Positions 6,844-14,188 of a stretch of 14,347 nucleotides of DNA are shown piece by piece. The translations under genes were made by a program, and so were the position numbers. The notes under the pieces were generated by a model that worked only from the letters and a program-made list of their open reading frames with translations, searched no databases and had not been told where the DNA came from. Numbering within the stretch: position 1 is the stretch's first letter; each line of letters begins with the position of its first letter. Source of the stretch: Deltaproteobacteria bacterium (GTDB taxonomy: Bacteria > Desulfobacterota > Desulfobacteria > Desulfobacterales > Desulfobacteraceae); contig QMMT01000011.1 of the NCBI GenBank assembly GCA_003647385.1, positions 1 to 14,347 of the forward strand, read 5' to 3'.

Positions 6844-8376
6844 ATGAAAGATAAAATCGTTTTAAATGGAAGTGATTTTCTTCTCGAAGATCTGGTTAAA
6901 ATCGCAAGAAACAATGTTGGTATTAAAATATCTGCTGAATCTGAATCCAGAATCAACAAAGCACGATACTTGATTGACAAGTGGGTAAAAGAAGGGGAAA
7001 GAATATATGGGGTCACCACAGGGTTTGGTGCTTTGTCAGAAGTGACCATTTCCTATGAAGATACGAAAAAGCTTCAAAAAAAGATTTTGTTGAGCCATTC
7101 TGCAGGCGTGGGAAAACATATAGAAGATGATGTGGTCCGGGCAATGATCGCTTTGCGTGTAAATGATTTTTGCCGCGGTAATTCAGGTTTGAGGCTTGTA
7201 ACCATTGAAAAATTATCCCAGATTTTAAATGCGGGTATTATACCGGTTGTGCCGGAAAAAGGTTCGGTGGGAGCCAGCGGCGATCTTGTTCCCATGGCTC
7301 ATCTTTCCCTGGTGTTAATCGGGGAAGGAGAAGCTTTTGTGGAAGGTAAAAGGCTGTCCGGTGCAAAGGCGTTAAGAGAAAAACTAATTAAACCCCTTGT
7401 ATTGGAAGCAGGAGAGGGCTTAGCCCTGATCAACGGAACACAGTTCATGATTGCCCTTGGCTGCCTCGCCCTTCATGATGCTTTAAATCTTTGCAAACAT
7501 GCAGATATTGCGGCCAGTATGAGTCTTGAGACCCTCATGGGTACAAGGGCTGCCTTTGATCCGCGAATTCATAAGGCAAGGCCCCATACAGGACAGATCA
7601 AAGCCGCGGACAATATGCTTAGAATTACGGCTAATTCAGAGATTATCTCTTCCCATCACGACTGTTCCCGGGTCCAGGATGCCTATACCTTAAGATGTTC
7701 ACCCCAGGTTCATGGTGCTTCCTGGGATGCATTCGCCTACGTGGACAATGTGATCAGGGTAGAGATGAATTCGTCTACCGAAAACCCTTTGATTTTTCCG
7801 GAGTCAGAAGAATTCCTCTCCGGTGGTAATTTCCACGGTCAGCCCCTTGCGCTTGCCTGCGACTTCTTAGGTATTGCCATATCAGAACTTGCCAATATCT
7901 CGGAACGTCGGATAGAAAGACTGGTAAATCCACAGCTTTCAGGGCTTCCTGCCTTTCTTATTGAAGATGGGGGTTTAAATTCCGGTTTCATGATTGCCCA
8001 GTATGCGGCCGCCTCCCTTGTCTCTGAAAACAAGGTTTTGGCGCATCCGGCATCGGTTGATTCCATTCCCACTTCTGCGAACAAGGAAGACCATGTCTCC
8101 ATGGGGTCTATTGCAGCACGAAAGTGCCGGGATATTGTGGCTAACACCGAAGAGGTCATTGCCATTGAATTGTTATGTGCAGCCCAGGGAATTGATCTGT
8201 TCACCAATGTAAAAGCGGGAGATGGGATTCTGGCCGCATATGAGGTTATCAGGAGTAAAGTCGATTATATGAAAGAAGATCGGATTCTTTCGACAGATAT
8301 TGCAAAAGTAAAGAGTCTGTTAGAGGGCGGCAGTATTGTAAAAGCGGTGGAAGATAAAGTGGGGAAGCTATATTAA
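6844..8376 (+). CDS. hutH: Histidine ammonia-lyase
   Basis: 510 residues, the standard length. It deaminates L-histidine to trans-urocanate plus ammonia, the first step of the pathway. The Ala144-Ser145-Gly146 triad in GSVGASGDLVPMAHLSL would self-cyclise to the MIO electrophile. Tyr55 in RIYGVTTGFGALS is the expected catalytic tyrosine. Substrate and subunit-contact blocks are intact: LINGTQFMIALGC, QDAYTLRCSPQVHGA, SSTENPLIF, GGNFHGQPLALACD and EDHVSMGS. The His-containing segments fit HAL rather than phenylalanine or tyrosine lyases, and the hut context supports this. ATG 6844 lies four bases after the hutC stop with AGAGG (6831-6835) eight bases upstream, so hutC-hutH form one transcription unit. 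No clear terminator follows. Confidence 0.96.
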   Translation: MKDKIVLNGSDFLLEDLVKIARNNVGIKISAESESRINKARYLIDKWVKEGERIYGVTTGFGALSEVTISYEDTKKLQKKILLSHSAGVGKHIEDDVVRAMIALRVNDFCRGNSGLRLVTIEKLSQILNAGIIPVVPEKGSVGASGDLVPMAHLSLVLIGEGEAFVEGKRLSGAKALREKLIKPLVLEAGEGLALINGTQFMIALGCLALHDALNLCKHADIAASMSLETLMGTRAAFDPRIHKARPHTGQIKAADNMLRITANSEIISSHHDCSRVQDAYTLRCSPQVHGASWDAFAYVDNVIRVEMNSSTENPLIFPESEEFLSGGNFHGQPLALACDFLGIAISELANISERRIERLVNPQLSGLPAFLIEDGGLNSGFMIAQYAAASLVSENKVLAHPASVDSIPTSANKEDHVSMGSIAARKCRDIVANTEEVIAIELLCAAQGIDLFTNVKAGDGILAAYEVIRSKVDYMKEDRILSTDIAKVKSLLEGGSIVKAVEDKVGKLY

Positions 8377-8392
8377 ACAGATTGAAAATCGT

Positions 8393-8406
8393 TACTACAT
8401 GTAGTA
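8393..8406. repeat. Perfect 14-bp palindrome in the hutH-kinase gap
   Basis: TACTACATGTAGTA reads the same on both strands. It starts 16 bases after the hutH stop and ends 46 bases before the kinase ATG. With no loop and no T-run it is not a usual terminator; a dimeric regulator site is possible. A weak -10-like TAGTAT (8418-8423) lies just downstream, so the palindrome would overlap the -35 area of a kinase promoter. Role unknown. Confidence 0.55.
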
Positions 8407-8452
8407 CCCTGCCTGAATAGTATTTTTATTCCAACGTTAAATGAGATTTCAT

Positions 8453-10423
8453 ATGGCTGTGAAACCGACTTATGAAGAATTAGAGAAAAGTGTTCATAAA
8501 TTAGCTCAAGCAGAAGTTAAGCAAAAGCGAGCAGAAGAGAGGCTAAAAAAAGAGAGAGAAACACTATCTACGATTCTTGACAGCAATCCCCATGGAATAG
8601 CCATGATTGATAACAATGATCAATACCGCTATATAAATCCTTGTTTTACAAAAATTACCGGGTATACACTCAAAGACATTCCCTCCAAGAAAGAATGGTT
8701 TGAAAAAGCATATCCAAAAGCAGATTATAGGAAGAAAGCCGCTGATACATGGGAAAAAGACAATCTCATACCCGATATTGAAAAGAATCAGGAATTTACG
8801 ATCACATGTAAAAAAGGTGAGTCAAAACACATAGAATTTCGATCTACTTTTTTAAAGGATCAAACAATTTGTGTTCTGACAGATGTCACAAAATCAAGAA
8901 AAGCTGAGGAAGCGCTCAGGGAAAGCGAAGAAAAGTTAAAAGCAATTTTTGAAGCAAATCCAGATCCTGTTGCAGTGTATGATGTCAATGGATATCCCTT
9001 GTATTTAAATCTTGCTTTTACTGAGGTTTTTGGATGGAGCTTAAATGAACTGCGAGGCAGGCGCATCCCCTTTGTTCCCAAGGATCAGGAAAATCTCGCC
9101 AAATCTAAAATAAAAGAAATTTTTAAATCCGGTAACCCTGTTCGATTTGAAACAAAAAGATTATCCAAACAGGGGAGAACTGTCTATGTTCTCTTAAGTG
9201 CGGCAATATTAAAAGATCGTCAAGGCATTAACAATGGACTCGTTGTTAATTTAAATGATATTACCGAGCGAAAAAAACTTGAAATTCAACTCCAGCAAGC
9301 CCAGAAAATGGAAGCTATTGGTACGCTTGCAGGGGGGATTGCACATGATTTTAATAATATTCTTTTTCCTGTGTTGGGCCATACGGAAATATTGATGATG
9401 GACACCCCAAAAGACAGTCCTGCATATGACAGACTTAAAAAACTCTATGCGGGTGCCATAAGGGCCAGAGATCTTGTAAAACAGATTCTTACCTTTTCCC
9501 GTCAAGACAGTTTTGAACTTAAAACTATACAGCTGCAGCCAATTGTCAAAGAAGTATTAGACTTCATCAGGGCAACCATCCCGACCACAATAGAGATCAG
9601 GCAGGATATCAGTAATAACTGCACAAATGTCAAAGCAGACCCCACGCAAATTCACCAAATCGTAATGAATCTGACAACCAATGCCTATCATGCCATGGAG
9701 GAAACCGGCGGGGAATTGAAAGTAAGCCTCAAAGAGATTGAATTTGGCAGGCATGACATCATAAGCCCTGATATGAAATCAGGCACTTATGTCTGCCTTT
9801 CAGTGGCAGATACAGGTATTGGGATGGATAAAGAACTGACAGGCAAGATCTTTGATCCATTTTTTACCACTAAGGAAAAAGGCAAAGGTACAGGAATGGG
9901 ACTTTCTGTTGTACATGGTATTGTTGCCGGTATGAACGGCATCATCCAGGCAGACAGCAAACCTGATAAAGGGACAAAGATCAATGTCTATTTCCCGGTA
10001 GAAAAGAAAGATTCTGAAAGATTACCTGATCAAGCTAAGAATCCAATGCCGGGTGGTATTGAGAAAATTCTGCTTGTGGATGATGAAGAAGACATTGTGA
10101 CAATGGAAAAACAGACATTGGAGCTTCTTGGGTATCAGGTTACGTCACATACCAGCAGCATTGAAGCCCTGGAAAATTTTCAAGCTGATCCCCATAAATT
10201 CGATATGGTCATCACTGATATGGCAATGCCCAAAATGCCGGGAGACAAATTATCCACTGAGCTGATCAGCATACGTCCTGACATACCGATATTGCTTTGT
10301 ACGGGATTCAGTGAAACCATCTCTGAGGAAAAGGCGGCTTCAATGGGAATTAAGGGTTTTTTATTGAAACCCATTGGAATGAAGGATCTTTCCAGAAAGA
10401 TACGTGAAGTGCTGGATAATTAG
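8453..10423 (+). CDS. Hybrid sensor histidine kinase (PAS-PAS-HisKA-HATPase-REC)
   Basis: 656 residues from ATG 8453. A second ATG at 8441 adds four residues; MAVKPTYEELEKSVHKL is the usual opening of such kinases. Order: a charged coiled-coil (about 5-40), PAS 1 (about 42-150), PAS 2 (about 160-280, ending NLNDITERKKLE), HisKA with GGIAHDFNNIL (phospho-His298), a HATPase_c with NLTTNAYHAM (N box), DTGIGMD (G1), FDPFFTTKEKGKGTGMGLS (F and G2), and a C-terminal receiver with ILLVDDEED and phospho-acceptor Asp589 in VITDMAMPKMPG, then Lys in LLKPIG. No membrane helices or signal peptide, so it is a cytoplasmic sensor. PAS ligand unknown. No histidine phosphotransfer protein or DNA-binding regulator adjoins, so its output is not shown. 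Whether it serves the hut genes is open: it follows hutH by 76 bases on the same strand. Confidence 0.93.
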   Translation: MAVKPTYEELEKSVHKLAQAEVKQKRAEERLKKERETLSTILDSNPHGIAMIDNNDQYRYINPCFTKITGYTLKDIPSKKEWFEKAYPKADYRKKAADTWEKDNLIPDIEKNQEFTITCKKGESKHIEFRSTFLKDQTICVLTDVTKSRKAEEALRESEEKLKAIFEANPDPVAVYDVNGYPLYLNLAFTEVFGWSLNELRGRRIPFVPKDQENLAKSKIKEIFKSGNPVRFETKRLSKQGRTVYVLLSAAILKDRQGINNGLVVNLNDITERKKLEIQLQQAQKMEAIGTLAGGIAHDFNNILFPVLGHTEILMMDTPKDSPAYDRLKKLYAGAIRARDLVKQILTFSRQDSFELKTIQLQPIVKEVLDFIRATIPTTIEIRQDISNNCTNVKADPTQIHQIVMNLTTNAYHAMEETGGELKVSLKEIEFGRHDIISPDMKSGTYVCLSVADTGIGMDKELTGKIFDPFFTTKEKGKGTGMGLSVVHGIVAGMNGIIQADSKPDKGTKINVYFPVEKKDSERLPDQAKNPMPGGIEKILLVDDEEDIVTMEKQTLELLGYQVTSHTSSIEALENFQADPHKFDMVITDMAMPKMPGDKLSTELISIRPDIPILLCTGFSETISEEKAASMGIKGFLLKPIGMKDLSRKIREVLDN

Positions 10424-10548
10424 TGTTTGGACTAAAACTCACCCATCTGCTACGTTGCTTCGAAATTCTGAAATCCTCATGTACAGTAGTACACTCCGGT
10501 TTCAGAATTTCTTGCGCCTTGCATATGGGCAACTTTTAGTCCAAACAC
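10423..10548. repeat. 126-bp imperfect inverted repeat (MITE/REP-like element)
   Basis: Terminal arms GTGTTTGGACTAAAA (10423-10437) and its exact complement (10534-10548) are 15 of 15. A second exact block, AAATTCTGAAA (10463-10473), pairs with 10500-10510; CCCAT (10442-10446) pairs with ATGGG (10525-10529). The tip contains TGTAC-AGTA-GTACA. The two halves are similar but diverged between these blocks, as in a folded non-autonomous element rather than a simple terminator; no T-run follows. The first base is the G of the kinase TAG stop. It carries no convincing gene. It could act as a transcript-end hairpin between the convergent kinase and UPF0280 genes. The family is not named here. Confidence 0.8.
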
Positions 10549-10594
10549 GGGGTTGCCGAAGTAATCAAAGAAACTGGTGGTTTTCAGTGGAGCA

Positions 10595-11323
10595 CTATTC
10601 AGATAGTTTGACCAACTTCAAGTCCCCCCATAACCCTATGTGGTCATCTTTAATAATCACAATTCCTTGAATTCCTGGAATGGTTTTTCCTTTTTCAATA
10701 GCATCTTTGATATCAGCCGTCTTCTTGACCCTGTTGCCCAGCGCCGTGGCTGCTGCATCAGCCAGGAAACATGAATCAGACAATATAACAGCTGCATCAG
10801 CCCTGCCAAAGCTTTTTGAATGGCCCAGCGTACCCGAAGAAGTGCACAAACCATAGGGAGTGTCTCTTTTTCCAATTCGAATGCCGGAGGTCATGCTGAA
10901 AGGAGAGTTGCCGGCATAAATATTGAAAATAGTATCTGTGTTTGATTTAACAAAAATATCGCCGCCGTTTTCAACCAGCACTTCATTTGAGTCTGCTAAT
11001 AATGATTTCCCTGTTACCTCTGCCACAGCACCTGCCACGGTCGCCATGGGGCCGACATTGGCAAGATTGCTTGCCTCAATCATATTGCAGATTATTTCAG
11101 GTGCAGGTCCTGACTTTTTTATGGGGGTGAGGGATGTTGCAAATTCAGGGTGCAGCTTTATATAAGTCTCAATATAATTTCGACACCTTAATACAGATTT
11201 TATTGTTTTCTCGGCCAGATTGGTTTTGGCCTGAATATTCAGGTTGGTTTCTTTTACGGTTATATCAAAGGAGACAAGCCCTTGTTTTTGATGCTGGTCT
11301 CTATAGGTTCTATTCTCAAACAT
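10595..11323 (-). CDS. UPF0280 family protein (ApbE-like fold)
   Basis: 242 residues from ATG 11323, full length for UPF0280. Family blocks: MFENRTYRD start, NVGPMATVAGAVAEVTGK, LVENGGDIFVKS, YAGNSPFSM and CTSSGTLGHSKSFGRADA followed by ADAAATALGNRV and the ending IIKDDHIGLWGDLKLV. The GGD and ADA-ATAL segments recall ApbE flavin transferases (FAD:protein FMN transferase), to which the family is structurally related, but no substrate or activity is established for UPF0280. No signal peptide, so probably cytoplasmic. An alternative TTG at 11329 is less likely. Its start overlaps the end of the dGTPase gene by eight bases (ATGTTTGA), giving coupled translation. Last gene of the mrp-dgt-UPF0280 run. 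Confidence 0.85.
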   Translation of the reverse strand: MFENRTYRDQHQKQGLVSFDITVKETNLNIQAKTNLAEKTIKSVLRCRNYIETYIKLHPEFATSLTPIKKSGPAPEIICNMIEASNLANVGPMATVAGAVAEVTGKSLLADSNEVLVENGGDIFVKSNTDTIFNIYAGNSPFSMTSGIRIGKRDTPYGLCTSSGTLGHSKSFGRADAAVILSDSCFLADAAATALGNRVKKTADIKDAIEKGKTIPGIQGIVIIKDDHIGLWGDLKLVKLSE

Positions 11324-12485
11324 TTTCAATGGAAGCCGGTTTTAAATAATCCGGTGCCTGCCTGATGAAATAAGAGTCTGTCATACCCGAGATATAATCC
11401 CTTACAATTTCAGGGCTTGAATGATTTTTTCTGTACCTGGGGGACATACCATTTAAAAAATCAGAAAAAACAAGAGATTGTTCATCCTCTTTTTCAAGGG
11501 CCGTCAGGTATTTTTTAAATAGAAAACGAAAAATATCTTCAATGGAAGATAAGTGCTTTTTAATTACAGGGTTCTTATAAATATGTTTGTAATTAAATGC
11601 TTTGAGTTTTTTTAAAGCAAAAGAAATTTCATTGGAAAAACCAATAAAGGGCTGGTTCAGACTGTTTGAGATCAGGTCAGTCACAAGATTAAATACAATG
11701 GTGCCGTTTGTCTGTCCAAGTACCTGTTTGCAAATTTCAGGTATGTCCTGCCGCTTCACAAGCCCCAGCCGGATGGCATCTTCCATATCCCGGCCAATAT
11801 AACTGATGGTATCTGCCATCCGCACCACACAGCCTTCCAGGGTCATGGGGCTTTCATTGCAGGCGTTCTTTTTTTTCATTTTTACCGTCAAAAGGTCAAA
11901 ATCTTTAAAGGTCCGGTCTGTTTCTGGAAACAGTTTTTTTGAGTGAACTTCCCCATTGTGGCAGATAATGGCATCCATGGTTTGAAGGCTTAAATTCCAT
12001 CCCTTTCCTTTTTTTTCAATTCTGTCCAAACATTGTATGCTTTGAAGGTTATGATGAAAAAAATCAGCACCATGCTCCCGGGTCAACCTTGAAAGAAATC
12101 GCTCTCCATCATGCCCAAAGGGAGCATGCCCGATATCGTGGCCAAGGCTTGCCGCTTCAATGAGATCTTCATTGAGCCCCAGGTATCGGCCAATGGTCCG
12201 GCCAATCCTTGAAACCAGCTGGACATGGAGTACCCTGTGGGTGAGATGATCATTGTTGATGAGAGAAAAGACCTGGGTTTTATCAATAAATCTTGTAAAG
12301 GCAAGAGAGTGTAAAATTCTGTCGGCATCGGCAGAAAAGGCTTGTCGGTATTCATTTTCAGTGAATTTTTCTTTATGGCGTCTTTGGGCCAAATGACTGA
12401 AACAGGCCAGGGAATTAAAATTTTCTTTCTCCCTTAAATTGAGGAGATCTTTTAATTCCCTGGCTTTTTCGAAATAATCATTCAA
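11316..12485 (-). CDS. dGTPase-like HD-domain dNTP triphosphohydrolase
   Basis: 389 residues. Dgt-type enzymes split dNTPs to deoxynucleoside plus triphosphate and help control dNTP pools. The metal-binding HD signature is complete: His83 in LTHRVLHVQ, His116-Asp117 in SLGHDIGHAPFGHDGE and Asp225 in VVRMADTISYIGRDMEDA. FSADADRILHSLAFTRFIDKTQVFSL before it is the usual Dgt entry block, and IICHNGE is also conserved. The start is TTG 12485, the only usable start that keeps the N-terminal block; no clear ribosome binding site is seen. It lies eight bases after the mrp stop, so it probably depends on coupling. The C-terminus overlaps the UPF0280 start. Close to the Dgt-like (non-E. coli type) branch; preference for dGTP is not deducible. 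Confidence 0.88.
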   Translation of the reverse strand: MNDYFEKARELKDLLNLREKENFNSLACFSHLAQRRHKEKFTENEYRQAFSADADRILHSLAFTRFIDKTQVFSLINNDHLTHRVLHVQLVSRIGRTIGRYLGLNEDLIEAASLGHDIGHAPFGHDGERFLSRLTREHGADFFHHNLQSIQCLDRIEKKGKGWNLSLQTMDAIICHNGEVHSKKLFPETDRTFKDFDLLTVKMKKKNACNESPMTLEGCVVRMADTISYIGRDMEDAIRLGLVKRQDIPEICKQVLGQTNGTIVFNLVTDLISNSLNQPFIGFSNEISFALKKLKAFNYKHIYKNPVIKKHLSSIEDIFRFLFKKYLTALEKEDEQSLVFSDFLNGMSPRYRKNHSSPEIVRDYISGMTDSYFIRQAPDYLKPASIENV

Positions 12486-12493
12486 TCGTATAG

Positions 12494-13366
12494 CTATACT
12501 TGTTTGATAATGTTTTCAACAACCAAATCAAAGGCTTTTGTAAATTCAGTCTCCTTGCCATTGAGCATCATGGGAACACCACTGTCCCCGGAGACGACCA
12601 CCTCAGTGTCAAAGGGAAGAGATCCTAAAAATTTAAGGCCCTGGGATTTTGCTGTCTTTTCTCCACCGCCTGAACTGAACAAGTCAATGGGTTCATTGCA
12701 GTGAGGACATTTGAAACTGGCCATATTTTCAACAATTCCAAGGGTTTTTAAGTGAACGGTCTTGCAAAAAGAAATGGATTTTCTAATATCTGCCAATGCC
12801 ACTTCCTGGGGCGTTGTAACAATAACACCCAAAGCTTCGGGGATTGTCTGCACAACGGTTAACGGCTCATCACCGGTTCCCGGAGGTGCATCAATTATCA
12901 GGTAATCAAGCTCTCCCCAATCCACGGAGCTGACGAATTGTTTGATCATTCCTGTTTTGGCAGGACCCCGCCAGATAATGGCCTGGTCTTTGTCCTGCAT
13001 TAATGCCTGGACAGAGACAACTTTCAGATTGTCATTGACCTGTTTGGGGATCAAAAGCTGTTTCTCAGAAATCTCCAGAAGTTCTGTCAATCCTAACATT
13101 CCGGCGATGGACGGACCATGGACATCAACATCCATTAACCCTGTTTTATATCCTTTCTGTGAAAGTTTGGCTGCAAGATTAGCAGATACGGAGCTTTTGC
13201 CCACACCGCCTTTACCACTTAATACAAAGATTTTATGTTTGATTTTTGAAAGAGAGTCTTTAATGGCTGCATCTTCCTGTTTTTGTCTGGCCGCCATGTC
13301 CTGTTGCCCACCCTGTGACGGGCAGCCGCCTCCCTGCTTGGCGTTGTCTACACTGTCATGAATCAT
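12494..13366 (-). CDS. Mrp/Nbp35-type Fe-S cluster carrier ATPase
   Basis: 290 residues, a deviant-Walker P-loop ATPase (ParA/MinD superfamily) of the Mrp/ApbC/Nbp35 group that binds and transfers [4Fe-4S] clusters to apoproteins in the cytoplasm. P-loop GKGGVGKSSVSANLA (51-65), MDVDVHGPSIAGMLG (78-92), switch IDAPPGTGDEPLT (158-170) and the cluster-bridging CxxC at Cys220-Cys223 (FKCPHCNEPIDLF) are intact. The N-terminus has a Gly-rich Cys segment (GGGCPSQGG, Cys15), as in many anaerobe versions, but not the four-Cys ferredoxin motif of eukaryotic Nbp35. Start ATG 13366 has AAAGGAGA (13376-13383) nine bases away. First gene of mrp-dgt-UPF0280. A palindrome overlaps its likely -10 element. 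The RdhA-like protein and other Fe-S enzymes could be clients. Confidence 0.93.
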   Translation of the reverse strand: MIHDSVDNAKQGGGCPSQGGQQDMAARQKQEDAAIKDSLSKIKHKIFVLSGKGGVGKSSVSANLAAKLSQKGYKTGLMDVDVHGPSIAGMLGLTELLEISEKQLLIPKQVNDNLKVVSVQALMQDKDQAIIWRGPAKTGMIKQFVSSVDWGELDYLIIDAPPGTGDEPLTVVQTIPEALGVIVTTPQEVALADIRKSISFCKTVHLKTLGIVENMASFKCPHCNEPIDLFSSGGGEKTAKSQGLKFLGSLPFDTEVVVSGDSGVPMMLNGKETEFTKAFDLVVENIIKQV

Positions 13367-13375
13367 CTTATAACA

Positions 13376-13383
13376 TCTCCTTT
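13376..13383 (-). promoter_or_regulatory. Ribosome binding site of mrp
   Basis: AAAGGAGA on the minus strand, nine bases upstream of ATG 13366; the best Shine-Dalgarno of the right-hand cluster, fitting a first gene with its own promoter. Confidence 0.7.
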
Positions 13384-13410
13384 GAGAAAAATTGTTAGTA
13401 AATCATTTAA

Positions 13411-13438
13411 ATAATGATCATTATCTTGATTCTGTCAA
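13411..13438 (-). promoter_or_regulatory. Candidate mrp promoter with Fur-like palindrome
   Basis: Minus strand: perfect -35 TTGACA (13438-13433), 16-base spacer, -10-like CATTAT (13416-13411, 4/6). The -35 lies within the last codons of the upstream lipoprotein gene. ATAATGATCATTAT (13411-13424) is a perfect 14-bp palindrome overlapping the -10. With its preceding G it equals the classic Fur box GATAATGATAATCATTATC lacking three central bases. Iron control of an Fe-S carrier would make sense, but the altered spacing makes Fur binding uncertain. Confidence 0.45.
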
Positions 13439-14188
13439 CTGAAATACTGACTCTTTTATAGGGGGGTTGGGCAGGAAGTTTGTGATGGAAAGCATGAGTA
13501 TCTTGTTATCTTTATCTTTGAGTTTAATTTGTATGGGGATATCACCAAAATTATAGGTCTTATATTTTATAATTGTCATGTCATATAAAAGTGTTCCTTC
13601 ATAGTCTGTCATTTTAAGACCCGCAACCTTTCCCTTGCTGTTCACATGAAGATATTGTGTGGCGCTTTTCCAGGTCCGGCCTAATGTAATAGTGGATAAG
13701 GAGGCATCAGATGGCGAAAAATAGGCATCGTCAAATTTTTTTACAGGTAACCGCCCTAATAAAACTGATATCATATCAGACAGTTTGATCGGAATATGGA
13801 TATAGTCTTTCATATCCGGATCTTTTGAATAATACGAGTATTTGGTGTGTTTTCCTGTATGGGATAAAAAAGTGATTTTTTCTCCTGTTGCAACAATGGT
13901 TTCGATGGGGTGGCCGGATAAAAGAAATGTGATCCTGATTTTATTGGGAAAGACTGCAGCCCAGGCAATTTTGAATTTTTCCACATGTGTTTTTGTTTCA
14001 AGCCTTGCCCAGGCAGTTCCCTTGGCCGTCATAATGTGTTGATTAAATGATCTGGCCCGGGTTGAAATATCAAAGGCTTTTTTGTCAAGTAAAGGGTTTG
14101 TATCAGGTCTTAAGGGTGCACAACCTGCGGCAATCACGATAAGAAAAGTAACATAAATTAATGTGGAAATAAATTTTTGGTTAGTCAT
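13421..14188 (-). CDS. LolB/DUF4292-like outer-membrane lipoprotein
   Basis: 255 residues. The N-terminus is a lipoprotein signal: basic MTNQKF, hydrophobic ISTLIYVTFLIVI and lipobox IAAGC with the lipidated Cys23, followed by a proline/charged linker. The residue after Cys is Ala, so sorting to the outer membrane is expected. The mature part is rich in beta strands (TAKGTAWARLE, KIAWAAVFPNKIRITFLL, GKVAGLKMTDYEG, IPIQIKLKDKDNKILMLSI), the layout of the LolA/LolB/DUF4292 half-barrel proteins. Exact family and partner are not certain. Its ATG overlaps the end of the upstream TPR gene by eight bases (translational coupling). The TAA stop lies inside the palindrome of the mrp promoter. Confidence 0.75.
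   Translation of the reverse strand: MTNQKFISTLIYVTFLIVIAAGCAPLRPDTNPLLDKKAFDISTRARSFNQHIMTAKGTAWARLETKTHVEKFKIAWAAVFPNKIRITFLLSGHPIETIVATGEKITFLSHTGKHTKYSYYSKDPDMKDYIHIPIKLSDMISVLLGRLPVKKFDDAYFSPSDASLSTITLGRTWKSATQYLHVNSKGKVAGLKMTDYEGTLLYDMTIIKYKTYNFGDIPIQIKLKDKDNKILMLSITNFLPNPPIKESVFQLTESR

Noticed and set aside
10423..10548. CRISPR array or rho-independent terminator at the inverted repeat
   Set aside because: There are no direct repeats with spacers, and no T-run after a short GC stem; the 126-bp two-block fold fits a mobile-type inverted repeat better.
10404..10670. Plus-strand 88-codon open frame after the kinase
   Set aside because: It starts inside the kinase end, runs through the inverted repeat and into the antisense of UPF0280; composition is not protein-like and no ribosome site is seen.
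12488..12499. Perfect 12-bp palindrome GTATAGCTATAC between mrp and dgt, sharing CAAGTATAG with the hut operator region
   Set aside because: It covers the mrp stop and the eight-base gap inside an operon, lacks the CTTGT/ACAAG arms of the hut site on one side, and no promoter is evident; likely chance.
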